Shown: piece by piece, positions 34,708 through 45,798 of the stretch
Position numbering within the stretch: position 1 is the stretch's first letter
How the letters are laid out: each line of letters opens with the position of its first letter
Origin: Algoriphagus aestuariicola
GTDB taxonomy: Bacteria > Bacteroidota > Bacteroidia > Cytophagales > Cyclobacteriaceae
Length of the DNA stretch: 64,000 bases
NCBI RefSeq assembly: GCF_017254835.1
Contig: NZ_JAFKCW010000002.1
Location: 62,001 to 126,000, forward strand
Reading direction: 5' to 3'
Program-made: the position numbers and the translations under genes
Notes under the pieces: model-generated
Told to the model about the DNA's origin: nothing
The model's database searches: none
What the model saw: the letters and a program-made list of their open reading frames with translations, nothing else

Positions 34708-36041
34708 GCAATTCATTTAACCGCAGAAATTTCCTAAAGACGATGGGCACTGGAACCCTGGGGCTGGGTGCTGTCGGACCCGCTTTTTCGTTTAATATTC
34801 TTTCCTCATATCCTCTGAAAAATAGGTATCGCGTGGCGGTCATCGGGGTAAACAGTCGTGGCAGCCAGCACATTCAGGCACTTTCCAAAATACCCAACGT
34901 CGAGATCGCCTATATCTGTGATGTCGATTCCAATGCGCTCGCTAAGGGAGTCGAGCTGGCGGTGAAGTCAGGAAGTACGAGTCCTCCGGCGCGGGTGAAG
35001 GACTTCCGAAAAGCACTGGAAGACACAAAGCTAGACGCAGTGTCGATTGCCATGCCCGACCATTGGCATACCCCCGCTGCGCTTTTGGCGCTCCAAGCTG
35101 GCAAACATGTCTACATCGAAAAACCAGGCTCTCACAATCCCGCCGAAGCGGAGCTGTTAGTCGAAGCTACCAAAAAATACGGTAAAGTAGTCCAAATGGG
35201 CAACCAGCGTAGATCTTGGCCTAGAGTGCAAGAAGCCATGAAAGAGCTTCATTCCGGTACGATTGGGCGGGTATATTACGCCAGGGCTTGGTACACAAAT
35301 TCCAGAAAATCAATCGGATATGGAAATGCGGCTTCAGTGCCTGAGTGGCTAGATTTCGAGCTCTGGCAGGGTCCAGCGCCGAGAGCCGAGTTTAAGGACA
35401 ATCTAATTCATTACAATTGGCACTGGTTCTGGAATTGGGGAACAGGAGAAATCGTCAACAACGGGGTTCATTTTCTCGATCTAGCCAGATGGGGATTGCA
35501 GGTGGATTATCCCGAAAAAGTCTATTCCAGTGGCGGACGCTATCACTTTCAGGATGACTGGCAGACACCCGACACGCAGGTCGCCAGCTATGATTTTGGC
35601 GATCGAAAGTCCATCCTTTGGGAAGGCAGAAGCTGCAATGTCAGAGATATCAACGGGATGGGCTCGGGCGTATCATTTCATGGGGAAAATGGCACTTTGG
35701 AACTTTTGAACAATTCCTACAAAATCTTCGACAACACCAATAAGCTGATAAAATCCGCCGATCCTACCAGCAATATCGTGGTCAACCAGCAGGGAGCTGG
35801 ATTCGACATGGATGTAGACCATTTCAAGAACTTTATCAATGCCATAGACAATGGAGAAAGCCTGATATCTCCCTACCCTGAAATTAAGAAAAGTGTCTTG
35901 CTGTGTCATTTGGGCAATATTTCCTACCGAACTGGACGGGCGCTGGAGATAGATCCTAATTCTGGAAGAATTCTAAACGATAATGCGGCGATGAAACTTT
36001 GGGGCAGGGAATATGAGCGGGGCTGGGAGCCAAAACTTTAA
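34704..36041 (+). CDS. Tat-exported Gfo/Idh/MocA-family oxidoreductase in the nag operon
   Basis: 445 residues. The Tat signal is FNRRNFLKTMG (Arg7-Arg8) followed by a hydrophobic stretch. The Rossmann loop is VIGVNSRGSQH, and VYIEKPGSHN and NWHWFWNWGTGEIVNNGVHF are family blocks with the catalytic histidine. It overlaps nagA by 4 bases, so it belongs to the same transcript. Export with bound NAD(P) is typical for these. It may act on an amino sugar or its glycoside. GH109-type alpha-N-acetylgalactosaminidases share this layout, but the GH109-specific region was not recognised. Confidence 0.87.
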   Translation: MSNSFNRRNFLKTMGTGTLGLGAVGPAFSFNILSSYPLKNRYRVAVIGVNSRGSQHIQALSKIPNVEIAYICDVDSNALAKGVELAVKSGSTSPPARVKDFRKALEDTKLDAVSIAMPDHWHTPAALLALQAGKHVYIEKPGSHNPAEAELLVEATKKYGKVVQMGNQRRSWPRVQEAMKELHSGTIGRVYYARAWYTNSRKSIGYGNAASVPEWLDFELWQGPAPRAEFKDNLIHYNWHWFWNWGTGEIVNNGVHFLDLARWGLQVDYPEKVYSSGGRYHFQDDWQTPDTQVASYDFGDRKSILWEGRSCNVRDINGMGSGVSFHGENGTLELLNNSYKIFDNTNKLIKSADPTSNIVVNQQGAGFDMDVDHFKNFINAIDNGESLISPYPEIKKSVLLCHLGNISYRTGRALEIDPNSGRILNDNAAMKLWGREYERGWEPKL

Positions 36042-36100
36042 ACGTTGCTAACCTTAAGCTGAAATCTGTGATTCACTCGGCAAGCAATTTAGACTATTTG

Positions 36101-36520
36101 ATGAAAAACCATATAATTCGTTTCATAATGGACTTGAGGGATTTCGCATATTATTCGATATATAAGAATAAGGGAGCTGAGATTGCGGATGAATTCTATA
36201 AAATGCAGGTTAAATTCTTGATCGCTCCATATTTTATCGCGCTCGTAATGGGGCATGCAGCTTTGTCGTTTAGACTGGGGTGGAAAATTCCAGATGCAGC
36301 AGATGGAAATGTGCTGATTATAATCGCTGCAGGACTCTGTGTGGTAGCCATATATAATTTTCTGGTTTCGCCTCTCGAAAAAATCTATAACAAACATCCA
36401 ATCGACATAGAGCAAATTCAAATACGATACAAGTCGCTGCGCTGGAAGTTTATGTTGTTTTTTATCGGCGGCGTCATTTCTATCGGGATGGTACCCTTTC
36501 TAATCACCGAGTTTTTGTAA
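36101..36520 (+). CDS. Hypothetical small membrane protein
   Basis: 139 residues when begun at ATG 36101 (an alternative upstream ATG at 36068 adds 11). Three hydrophobic segments are visible, around residues 40-57, 70-92 and 115-138, with a charged loop between the last two. No family is recognised. A+T content looks somewhat higher than in its neighbours, which may mark a newer gene. It lies between two Gfo/Idh/MocA genes on the same strand. Confidence 0.6.
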   Translation: MKNHIIRFIMDLRDFAYYSIYKNKGAEIADEFYKMQVKFLIAPYFIALVMGHAALSFRLGWKIPDAADGNVLIIIAAGLCVVAIYNFLVSPLEKIYNKHPIDIEQIQIRYKSLRWKFMLFFIGGVISIGMVPFLITEFL

Positions 36521-36536
36521 AGCACTTGATACTACC

Positions 36537-37541
36537 ATGGACATAAAAAGACGATCCTTCCTGAATAAAATATCTGCAATCGGAGCTACAGCTAGCCTAA
36601 GTTCTTTGCCATTTTCCCTTTTTGCAAACGAGAAAGCCGAACCGATCCGGATTGGAATCATCGGGCTGGACACCTCACATTCTCCTGCATTTACCAAGCT
36701 TTTCAATACCGAAAGTCCAAAGCCTGAGCTGGCTGGCTTTCGGGTAGTGGCGGCCTTCCCACATGGAAGCCAGACAATCAAATCCAGCTACGAGCGCATC
36801 CCGGGCTACATCGATCAAGTGAAGGGACTTGGAGTTGAGATCTGCGAATCGATCGAATCCATGCTCGACAAAGTAGATGTGGTCTTGCTCGAAACCAACG
36901 ATGGGAATCCGAGATTGGAACAAGCTAGAATGGTCATCGAAGCCAAAAAACCCTTTTTTATTGACAAGCCAGTGGCGGCAAGTTTTCGTGACACGCAAAC
37001 GATCTTTCAAGAAGCCAAGACTGCCGGAGTTCCCATTTTCTCGGCGTCATCTCTACGCTACGTGAGCAATGCCCAAGCCGTGCGGCACGAGGGCAAAATC
37101 GGTGAAGTCCTCGGCTGCGATGCCTTCAGTCCCGCAGTCTTGGAGCCCAGCCATCCGGATCTATTTTGGTACGGGATCCATGGAGTGGAGATTCTTTATA
37201 CGGTGATGGGACCCGGATGCGAGACTGTGACTCGGCAGAGCACGGGCGATGCTGACTTGGTCGTCGGGAAATGGAAAGATGGAAGAATCGGTACTTTCCG
37301 GGGAATGCGCTCAGGCAAGCACGAATATGGTGGCACCGCATTCGGTTCAGAAGGTAATTTGGTTTTGGGGAATTATGAGGGCTATGAGCCTTTGGCTGCA
37401 AAAATCGCCGAGTTCTTCAAAACCGGAAAATCTCCCGTATCCGATCAGGAGACTTTGGAAATATACGCTTTCATGGAGGCTGCTGATGAAAGCAAAAGAA
37501 GGGGAGGAGCCTCGGTTGCTTTGTCGGAAATAATAGGCTAA
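36537..37541 (+). CDS. Tat-exported Gfo/Idh/MocA-family protein, short form
   Basis: 334 residues with a Tat signal, KRRSFLNKISA (Arg5-Arg6). The Rossmann part is IGIIGLDTSHSPAF, and FFIDKPVAASF replaces the usual EKP with DKP. The C-terminal catalytic domain is shorter than in the paralogues, with WYGIHGVEILYTVMG carrying the likely histidine. The missing Glu of EKP and the short second domain make it an atypical member; it may have another activity or be non-catalytic. Last gene of the region before an M1 peptidase. Confidence 0.82.
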   Translation: MDIKRRSFLNKISAIGATASLSSLPFSLFANEKAEPIRIGIIGLDTSHSPAFTKLFNTESPKPELAGFRVVAAFPHGSQTIKSSYERIPGYIDQVKGLGVEICESIESMLDKVDVVLLETNDGNPRLEQARMVIEAKKPFFIDKPVAASFRDTQTIFQEAKTAGVPIFSASSLRYVSNAQAVRHEGKIGEVLGCDAFSPAVLEPSHPDLFWYGIHGVEILYTVMGPGCETVTRQSTGDADLVVGKWKDGRIGTFRGMRSGKHEYGGTAFGSEGNLVLGNYEGYEPLAAKIAEFFKTGKSPVSDQETLEIYAFMEAADESKRRGGASVALSEIIG

Positions 37542-37707
37542 AGGCTTTGTCTCTCTCCCACGCGGCAACTCCAATCCAGTACGGCTATAGCCATGCGACA
37601 TGAGAGGAGGAAAAGCATACCCGCCAAAGGTGTAAATGTCTACTGGATTGCTGGTTTCTTTTAGGATATTTGAAGCCATTCACTCACCTTCTACAATACA
37701 TCTCCGC

Positions 37708-39342
37708 ATGATATCTCCGTTACGACTTTTCAGCGTGCTATTCCTTTCTCTTATTTCTTTCGCCACCTTTTCCCAGGAGAAAATCACCCGGGCTGACACG
37801 CTTCGCGGCAGCATCACGCCAGAACGGGCCTGGTGGGATCTGGGCTACTACCACCTCGCGGTGGAGATTTTTCCGGAAACCAAATCCATCAAAGGAACCA
37901 ACTTGGTCAAATATCGCGTGAAGAGTGAAAACCAAACATTGCAGATCGACCTCCAAGAGCCATTGAAGATTACCTCAGCGGTTCAAAACGGGGAAAAGCT
38001 TGAGGTCAAAAAAGAAGGGGCCGCCCACTTTGTCACCCTCAGAAAAAAGCAGACTCCGGGTCAGGTGGAAGAGATTCTGATTTCCTACGAAGGCCAACCC
38101 AAAGTGGCTGTTCGCCCACCCTGGGATGGTGGCATCACCTGGCAGAAAGATGCCAATGGCAAACAGTTCATCGCCTCTTCCAACCAAGGAATAGGTTCCA
38201 GCATTTGGTGGCCGACAAAGGACCATCCTGCGGACGAAGTGGACAGCCTTAAGATCAGTGTGACAGTCCCAAGCGAACTGATGGACGTTTCCAACGGCCG
38301 TCTTGTGAAGACCGAGAAGAACGGTGAGACAAGCACTTACCATTGGGAAGTGAAGAACCCCATCAACGACTACGGGGTAAATATCAACGTGGGTGACTAT
38401 GTCCACTTCGGAGAAAAGTTTGCAGGAGAAAAAGGCGAACTGGATATGGGCTACTACGTGCTACGCGACAATTTGGAAAAAGCCAAGTTGCATTTTCAAG
38501 ACGCAGGCCGCATGATGAAGGCATTTGAACACTGGTTTGGGCCTTACCCCTTCTACGAAGACGGATTTAAGCTTGTCGAAGCGCCTTACCTAGGTATGGA
38601 GCACCAGAGCTCGGTTACCTATGGCAACGGCTACCAAAACGGCTACCGCGGCCGAGATCTCAGCGGTACTGGCTGGGGGATGAAGTTTGACTTTATCATC
38701 ATCCATGAGGCCGGACACGAATGGTTTGCCAATAATATCACCTATCAGGACGTAGCAGATATGTGGATTCATGAGAGCTTCACCAACTACTCCGAGAGCC
38801 TCTTCTTGGACTTTCACTTTGGTAAAGAAGCCGGACAGGAATATGTCCGAGGCACAAGGATGAATATTGCAAATGACATCCCCATCATTGGCAAATATGG
38901 CGTGAACCAGCGGGGTTCCGGTGATATGTACTACAAGGGCGGCAATCTCCTGAACATGCTTCGAGAGATCCTAGATGACGACGAAAAGTGGCGGGGTATT
39001 TTGCGCGGGTTAAACCAAGAGTTTTACCACCAAACCGTCACTACGGAACAGGTGGAAGATTACATCTCCAAGGCTTTTGGAAAAGACCTCAAGCCGGTGT
39101 TTGACCAGTATTTAAGAGACGTGCGAATTCCAATTCTGGAATATTATTATTCAGATGATCAAACACTAAACTATCGCTGGATCAATGCAGTTGCATCCCT
39201 GGATATGCCTGTGGATGTCTCCATGGGTGAAAAGAAAATCCGCCTCAAGCCGACCACCAAATGGCAGCAGTTGCAGGTAGGAAACAAGTCTGCTTTGACC
39301 GTCGATCCAGACTATTACGTGGGCGTTTCCAAAATGAGATAA
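37708..39342 (+). CDS. Exported M1-family metallopeptidase
   Basis: 544 residues when started at ATG 37708, giving a signal peptide (FSVLFLSLISFATFSQ). The zinc site HEAGHEWFANN is followed 18 residues on by the third ligand in HESFTNYSE, as in M1 aminopeptidases; the exopeptidase loop is GMEHQSS, the variant of GxMEN. It lacks the C-terminal ERAP-like helical domain, so it is a short M1 enzyme. Periplasmic peptide trimming is likely. It is convergent with the TolB-like gene 13 bases downstream. Confidence 0.9.
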   Translation: MISPLRLFSVLFLSLISFATFSQEKITRADTLRGSITPERAWWDLGYYHLAVEIFPETKSIKGTNLVKYRVKSENQTLQIDLQEPLKITSAVQNGEKLEVKKEGAAHFVTLRKKQTPGQVEEILISYEGQPKVAVRPPWDGGITWQKDANGKQFIASSNQGIGSSIWWPTKDHPADEVDSLKISVTVPSELMDVSNGRLVKTEKNGETSTYHWEVKNPINDYGVNINVGDYVHFGEKFAGEKGELDMGYYVLRDNLEKAKLHFQDAGRMMKAFEHWFGPYPFYEDGFKLVEAPYLGMEHQSSVTYGNGYQNGYRGRDLSGTGWGMKFDFIIIHEAGHEWFANNITYQDVADMWIHESFTNYSESLFLDFHFGKEAGQEYVRGTRMNIANDIPIIGKYGVNQRGSGDMYYKGGNLLNMLREILDDDEKWRGILRGLNQEFYHQTVTTEQVEDYISKAFGKDLKPVFDQYLRDVRIPILEYYYSDDQTLNYRWINAVASLDMPVDVSMGEKKIRLKPTTKWQQLQVGNKSALTVDPDYYVGVSKMR

Positions 39343-39355
39343 GCTGGCTTAACCC

Positions 39356-40273
39356 TCACAGATCTTCCAATTCATACCGCACATAGGCAAACTTAGTGCT
39401 TCCTGGATTCCAAGACGGAACGTTAATCGTGCCTTGTCCGCCATAGAATTCCTCGGTCAGATCCTTCAGTTCTTTGGTCTGCAGGTCTAGCAGTCGAAGT
39501 TTTACTTGCCTTCCAAAAGGGTGCGCCTGCTTTTGGTCCTCCAAATAGGTGATGATGGTAGCGACTTGGTTGTTTGGAGCGATATGCGCAAACCAGTTGG
39601 AGTGGGCATCAAAGGTCATCTGTTCTGGCTCGGATCCATCCGGCTTCATCCGCCAAATCTGCATCATCCCCGAACGGTAAGAGTTGAAATAGATGTATTT
39701 GCCGTCAGGAGAATATTCCGGCCCGTCATCCAAACTTTCTTCCGTAGTGAGTCGGATTTCCTCACCGCCGTCGACGCTCATCTTGTAGATATCATAGTTG
39801 TCGTTTCTTGGCGCGCAATAAACGATGAATTTTCCGTCGGAAGACTCACCGTGCCAATAGGAGGGAGAGAGCGGGGTGATCTGTTCCGGTATTCCTCCCT
39901 CGGCGGATACTTTGAAAATATAGGAGGACCAGCCACTGACATCATTCTTTCCACTCGAGATAAACAGGGTTTTTCCGTCAAAAGAATAACCATGGTCGTT
40001 GTTTGCCTTCTGGACATCACCTGTATTCAAAACTCCCATTTTCGACCCATCCAATCCGATTTTCTCCAGTTTTCCTTGGCTGTTGATCAGGAGATAGCTG
40101 CCATCTGGAGACCAGTTTGGGGCTTCAAAGTGCCGGCTTTCTCTCAGGATCAACCGGGACTGTTTCTTCTCCAAGTCATAGAGGTACAGGGAACTAATTA
40201 CCTTCTTTCCTTCTGGAATTTGCGCAAGGAGGGAATGGCATAGAAAGGACAATAGAAACAGGGACTTTTTCAT
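39356..40273 (-). CDS. Exported TolB-like beta-propeller protein
   Basis: 305 residues with a signal peptide (LFLLSFLCHSLLAQ). Repeats of the PD40/TolB kind, such as APNWSPDGSYLLINSQG, DDGPEYSPDGKYIYFNS and QIWRMKPDGSEPEQMTFD, form a six-bladed propeller. No transport or catalytic signature is visible. These proteins are often annotated as Tol-Pal-like, but no other Tol gene is near. Single gene unit. Confidence 0.82.
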   Translation of the reverse strand: MKKSLFLLSFLCHSLLAQIPEGKKVISSLYLYDLEKKQSRLILRESRHFEAPNWSPDGSYLLINSQGKLEKIGLDGSKMGVLNTGDVQKANNDHGYSFDGKTLFISSGKNDVSGWSSYIFKVSAEGGIPEQITPLSPSYWHGESSDGKFIVYCAPRNDNYDIYKMSVDGGEEIRLTTEESLDDGPEYSPDGKYIYFNSYRSGMMQIWRMKPDGSEPEQMTFDAHSNWFAHIAPNNQVATIITYLEDQKQAHPFGRQVKLRLLDLQTKELKDLTEEFYGGQGTINVPSWNPGSTKFAYVRYELEDL

Positions 40274-40423
40274 GGATTTTGGGCTGATTTAGGTCTTTTG
40301 AGCTGCACACCCATTTGCGGCAGCTTTATTCTCCATAATCTACTGGAAAACAATCATATCTATGGCCAGTAGTCATGTAAAAGGCTAATTTTCCGGAGAA
40401 TTGGTCCGTATTTAAAAAAAAAC

Positions 40424-40453
40424 GAAAGGCAGCCCGAAGACTGCCTTTCTTTG
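40424..40453. terminator. Terminator after katG
   Basis: GAAAGGCAG (40424-40432) and CTGCCTTTC (40441-40449) around an 8-base loop, with A-rich sequence on the left (T-run on the minus strand). Confidence 0.8.
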
Positions 40454-40472
40454 TTGTTCAAGCAATGACTGG

Positions 40473-42791
<2,319 letters not shown>

Positions 42792-42818
42792 TTAAGGTAG
42801 AAATTTTTGAAACTTTAC

Positions 42819-42886
42819 CCAAGATAAGCCTGAATGGGTTAATAATTCAAATTGATTGTTTTTATGTTGTCATAGTATTTGTCTAT
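42819..42886 (-). promoter_or_regulatory. Candidate katG promoter with OxyR-like palindrome
   Basis: On the minus strand TTTG (42848-42851) and TATCTTGG (42819-42826) are 21 bases apart, near the Bacteroidetes -33/-7 pattern. Just upstream, 42872-42886 reads ATAG-N7-CTAT, the half-site motif of OxyR, with a weaker copy (ATAA-N7-CAAT) next to it. Placement just upstream of the -33 element suits an activator. Site named from consensus memory only. Confidence 0.5.
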
Positions 42887-42992
42887 AATTATGACGAGAC
42901 TTTTAAGTAATCTTTCAGTCGGCTATTGAGCCATATTGTGCTTTTCCGGTGGTTGACTAGGGAAAAATGCCATCCCTGCCTATCTTTCCCCC

Positions 42993-43247
42993 ATGTTTGA
43001 AAGCCCGGATTATCCACAGCCCCTGCGTGAAGATGTTTTTCAGTCTTGGATGGAAAATGGCAGATCCAGCAAGATAGGTTACCATTTCCTCCTCATCGTC
43101 TGGAACGTCTACGATGAAACCTACCAACCCGTGTTTGTGGAAAGCCGCGACGCCATCGCTTCCTACGATCGTTATCCCAACGCAAAGGGCGCTGAAGCCC
43201 TTATCGCTGCTTACGATTTGTATTCCGAGGTGAGGATTTCATTGTGA
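42993..43247 (+). CDS. Hypothetical protein, 84 aa
   Basis: Small soluble protein rich in aromatic residues (GYHFLLIVWNVYDETYQPVF), with a C-terminal helix. No signal, no recognised domain. It has normal codon use and stands alone between divergent katG and the M13 peptidase gene. No function can be offered. Confidence 0.6.
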   Translation: MFESPDYPQPLREDVFQSWMENGRSSKIGYHFLLIVWNVYDETYQPVFVESRDAIASYDRYPNAKGAEALIAAYDLYSEVRISL

Positions 43248-43413
43248 TTGGAAAACTGGGGATGAAAGTTGGAAGGTGTTAAGGTTGCAGAGTGCCAAAA
43301 CGCCCAAAAGCCTCATAAAATGTATCTCAAAATCCCTGATCCACCGACAACGGAATTCCGATATCGCTCATCCAAATTTTTCCTTAGCTTACTGTTGAAA
43401 CCATCCCGACCTT

Positions 43414-45438
43414 ATGAGAAATAGATTTTTGGCAGGGCTGCTGCTATTGGCGGCTTGCAACACCCAACAAAATCCCGAAGAAGAGACATCCGAGCGGCAG
43501 TTTGTAGAATTGGCTGGCATTGACTCCACCATCCGGCCCGGCGACAATTTTTTCATGCACGTCAATGGCAAGTGGTACAATTCTGCACAGATCGACGCCG
43601 ACCAAGTAGGAGTGGGGTCTTATTCGTTTTTGAACATTCCTCAAAAGAAGCTTCTAGAAGATATTCTGACGGAAGTCTCCGCTTCTGAACACCCAACAGG
43701 AAGTATAGAACAAAAAGTGGGAGACTTCTACGCCTCCGGCATGGACACTGCCTCGATCAACGCCAAAGGCTTTGAACCTATCCTACCCAAACTTTCCCAA
43801 ATCGAGTCCATTGCTTCCCTGGCGGATCTAGAGGATTATGTCGTGTCGGAGCTCCAGCACAGCAATGAGTCCCTGATCGGATTGAGGATTTCCCCAGACG
43901 ATGAGAACAGCACTATCAACATCATACACCTGAGCCAAACTGGGCTGGGCTTGCCGGATCGGGATTATTATTTCAAAAGCGACTCCTCGACTTTGGGCAT
44001 CCAAAAAGCTTATCTCACCTATCTTTCTACCTTGTTTCAACTAACTGGTCAAAGCCCGGCTGAGGCTGATGCGGCTGCCAACAAGGTTTACAACCTGGAA
44101 AAGCAGTTGGCGGAGTCTCACAAAACCCGTATCGAGCGCCGGGTGGTCAAGGAAAACTACCACAAAGTGGCCGTCGCCGATCTGGATCGAAAACACGGAA
44201 ACATCGCATGGAAAAGCATTTTTGAAGGTCTGGGCTTGCAAGCAGACTCCCTCGATGTCCGCCAGCCAGCCTACTACGAAAAACTGGATGTACTCCTGAG
44301 AAGCGTGGCGCTGGAAGACTGGAAGATCTATCTCAGAGCGCATACGTTGAGCGACTACGCCAACTACCTCAGTTCACCCTTTGAGATAGCTGCCTTCGAG
44401 TACACCAAGGCCATCTCTGGGCAGTCAAAGCAATTTACCCGCGCTCAACAAATGGTCCAACAGGTGGACCAGCAGCTGGGATTTGACCTAGGCCAGCTAT
44501 ATGTGAAGCGGTATTTCGATGAAAATGCGAAGCAAAAAGTCTTGGATTTGGTGAACAACCTCCAAAAGGCTTTTGAACAACGAATCAATCAGCTTGACTG
44601 GATGAGCGACAGCACGAAGACTCAAGCCAAAGAAAAGCTGTATTCCATCACCAAGAAAATCGGCTATCCCGACAAGTGGCGGGAATATCCTGTCAGTATC
44701 AGTCGTGACAGTTATTTTGAAAATGTCCTGGCCCTGAAGAAGGACAATGCCCGATACCAACTGGAGAAGTTTGGCAAAGCTCCGGACAAAACGGAGTGGG
44801 GGACTACGCCAAGCACGGTGACCGCCTATTACAATCCTTCACTCAACGAAATCGTGTTCCCGGCCGGAATCCTCCAATACCCTTATTTCGATCCCAACGC
44901 TGACGATGCGATCAACTACGGCGGAATCGGCATGGTCATCGGCCATGAACTTACCCATGCCTTTGACGATCAGGGGGCCCAGTTTGACAAAGAAGGTAAT
45001 TTGAAAAACTGGTGGACCAAAGCCGATTACGAGAAATTCAAAACGAAAACCCAACTGCTGATCGACCGCTACGACAGCTTTACCGTGCTGGATTCGGTGC
45101 ATGTCAAAGGCGCGATGACCATAGGCGAAAACACGGCGGACAATGGCGGAATCTACATCGCCTACGATGCCTTCAAGCTCACGGACCAGGGGCAAGACAC
45201 GATGAAAACTGACGGGCTGACGCCTGATCAGCGCTTTTGCTATTCCATAGCCCGGATCTGGCGGGTAAAAACCCGTGACGAATTCATGCGCACCTATGTC
45301 AACACCAACTCCCATTCACCGGCGATGTGGCGCGTCAATGGTCCGCTGATGAATTTTGAGCCGTTTTACGCTGCGTATGGAATTCAGCCCGGCGACGCGA
45401 ACTACAAGGCTCCTGAGGAGAGGATTAAGATTTGGTAG
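43414..45438 (+). CDS. M13-family (neprilysin/PepO-like) lipoprotein endopeptidase
   Basis: 674 residues, begins with a lipoprotein signal (FLAGLLLLAAC, cut before the Cys). The zinc motif is VIGHELTHAFDD, and the third-ligand region is GENTADNGGIYIAY; both are M13 marks. The N-terminal M13_N domain runs to about residue 420. It probably degrades small peptides on the periplasmic face of a membrane. Start at 43414 is supported by the lipobox. Single gene unit. Confidence 0.94.
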   Translation: MRNRFLAGLLLLAACNTQQNPEEETSERQFVELAGIDSTIRPGDNFFMHVNGKWYNSAQIDADQVGVGSYSFLNIPQKKLLEDILTEVSASEHPTGSIEQKVGDFYASGMDTASINAKGFEPILPKLSQIESIASLADLEDYVVSELQHSNESLIGLRISPDDENSTINIIHLSQTGLGLPDRDYYFKSDSSTLGIQKAYLTYLSTLFQLTGQSPAEADAAANKVYNLEKQLAESHKTRIERRVVKENYHKVAVADLDRKHGNIAWKSIFEGLGLQADSLDVRQPAYYEKLDVLLRSVALEDWKIYLRAHTLSDYANYLSSPFEIAAFEYTKAISGQSKQFTRAQQMVQQVDQQLGFDLGQLYVKRYFDENAKQKVLDLVNNLQKAFEQRINQLDWMSDSTKTQAKEKLYSITKKIGYPDKWREYPVSISRDSYFENVLALKKDNARYQLEKFGKAPDKTEWGTTPSTVTAYYNPSLNEIVFPAGILQYPYFDPNADDAINYGGIGMVIGHELTHAFDDQGAQFDKEGNLKNWWTKADYEKFKTKTQLLIDRYDSFTVLDSVHVKGAMTIGENTADNGGIYIAYDAFKLTDQGQDTMKTDGLTPDQRFCYSIARIWRVKTRDEFMRTYVNTNSHSPAMWRVNGPLMNFEPFYAAYGIQPGDANYKAPEERIKIW

Positions 45439-45570
45439 GATGGGCTGGGGCTTTCCAAATACATAATCAGTACAAAAACGCCTTCAGGAAAAAGAAGATG
45501 CTTCCGTTTAGGAAATGCTCCTTGCCACGATAACAATTTCCATCCTGTTGTGTTCATTTAAGAAAACCGC

Positions 45571-45768
45571 ATGTTTTCCCTTTTCAAAAAAGATCCCCTG
45601 AAGTCCCTTGAGGCCAAGCGGAAAAAACTGCTCGAAGAAGCGATGCAAGTCCAGCGGTCCGGCGACCTCAGGCTCTACGCTGCCAAGATGGAAATGATCG
45701 ACCATTTAGAAAAAGAAATTGAAGTGCTGCGTGAGGCCTCGACTGTGCGCGGTGCGAAGGGAGGATGA
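45571..45768 (+). CDS. DUF6435-like small protein
   Basis: 65-residue helical protein beginning MFSLFKKDPLKSLE and containing QVQRSGDLRLYAAK, which I recognise as the DUF6435 family pattern. It has no signal. Its stop is 30 bases before a short-chain dehydrogenase gene, so it is likely part of that operon. Function unknown. Confidence 0.75.
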   Translation: MFSLFKKDPLKSLEAKRKKLLEEAMQVQRSGDLRLYAAKMEMIDHLEKEIEVLREASTVRGAKGG

Positions 45769-45798
45769 ACAAATTGGCTGCCGGGTGGTTTTCGGACT

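Noticed and set aside
34704-36041. GH109 alpha-N-acetylgalactosaminidase identity for the exported oxidoreductase in the nag operon
   Set aside because: Length, Tat signal and location fit, but the GH109-specific region was not recognised; the general Gfo/Idh/MocA call is safer.
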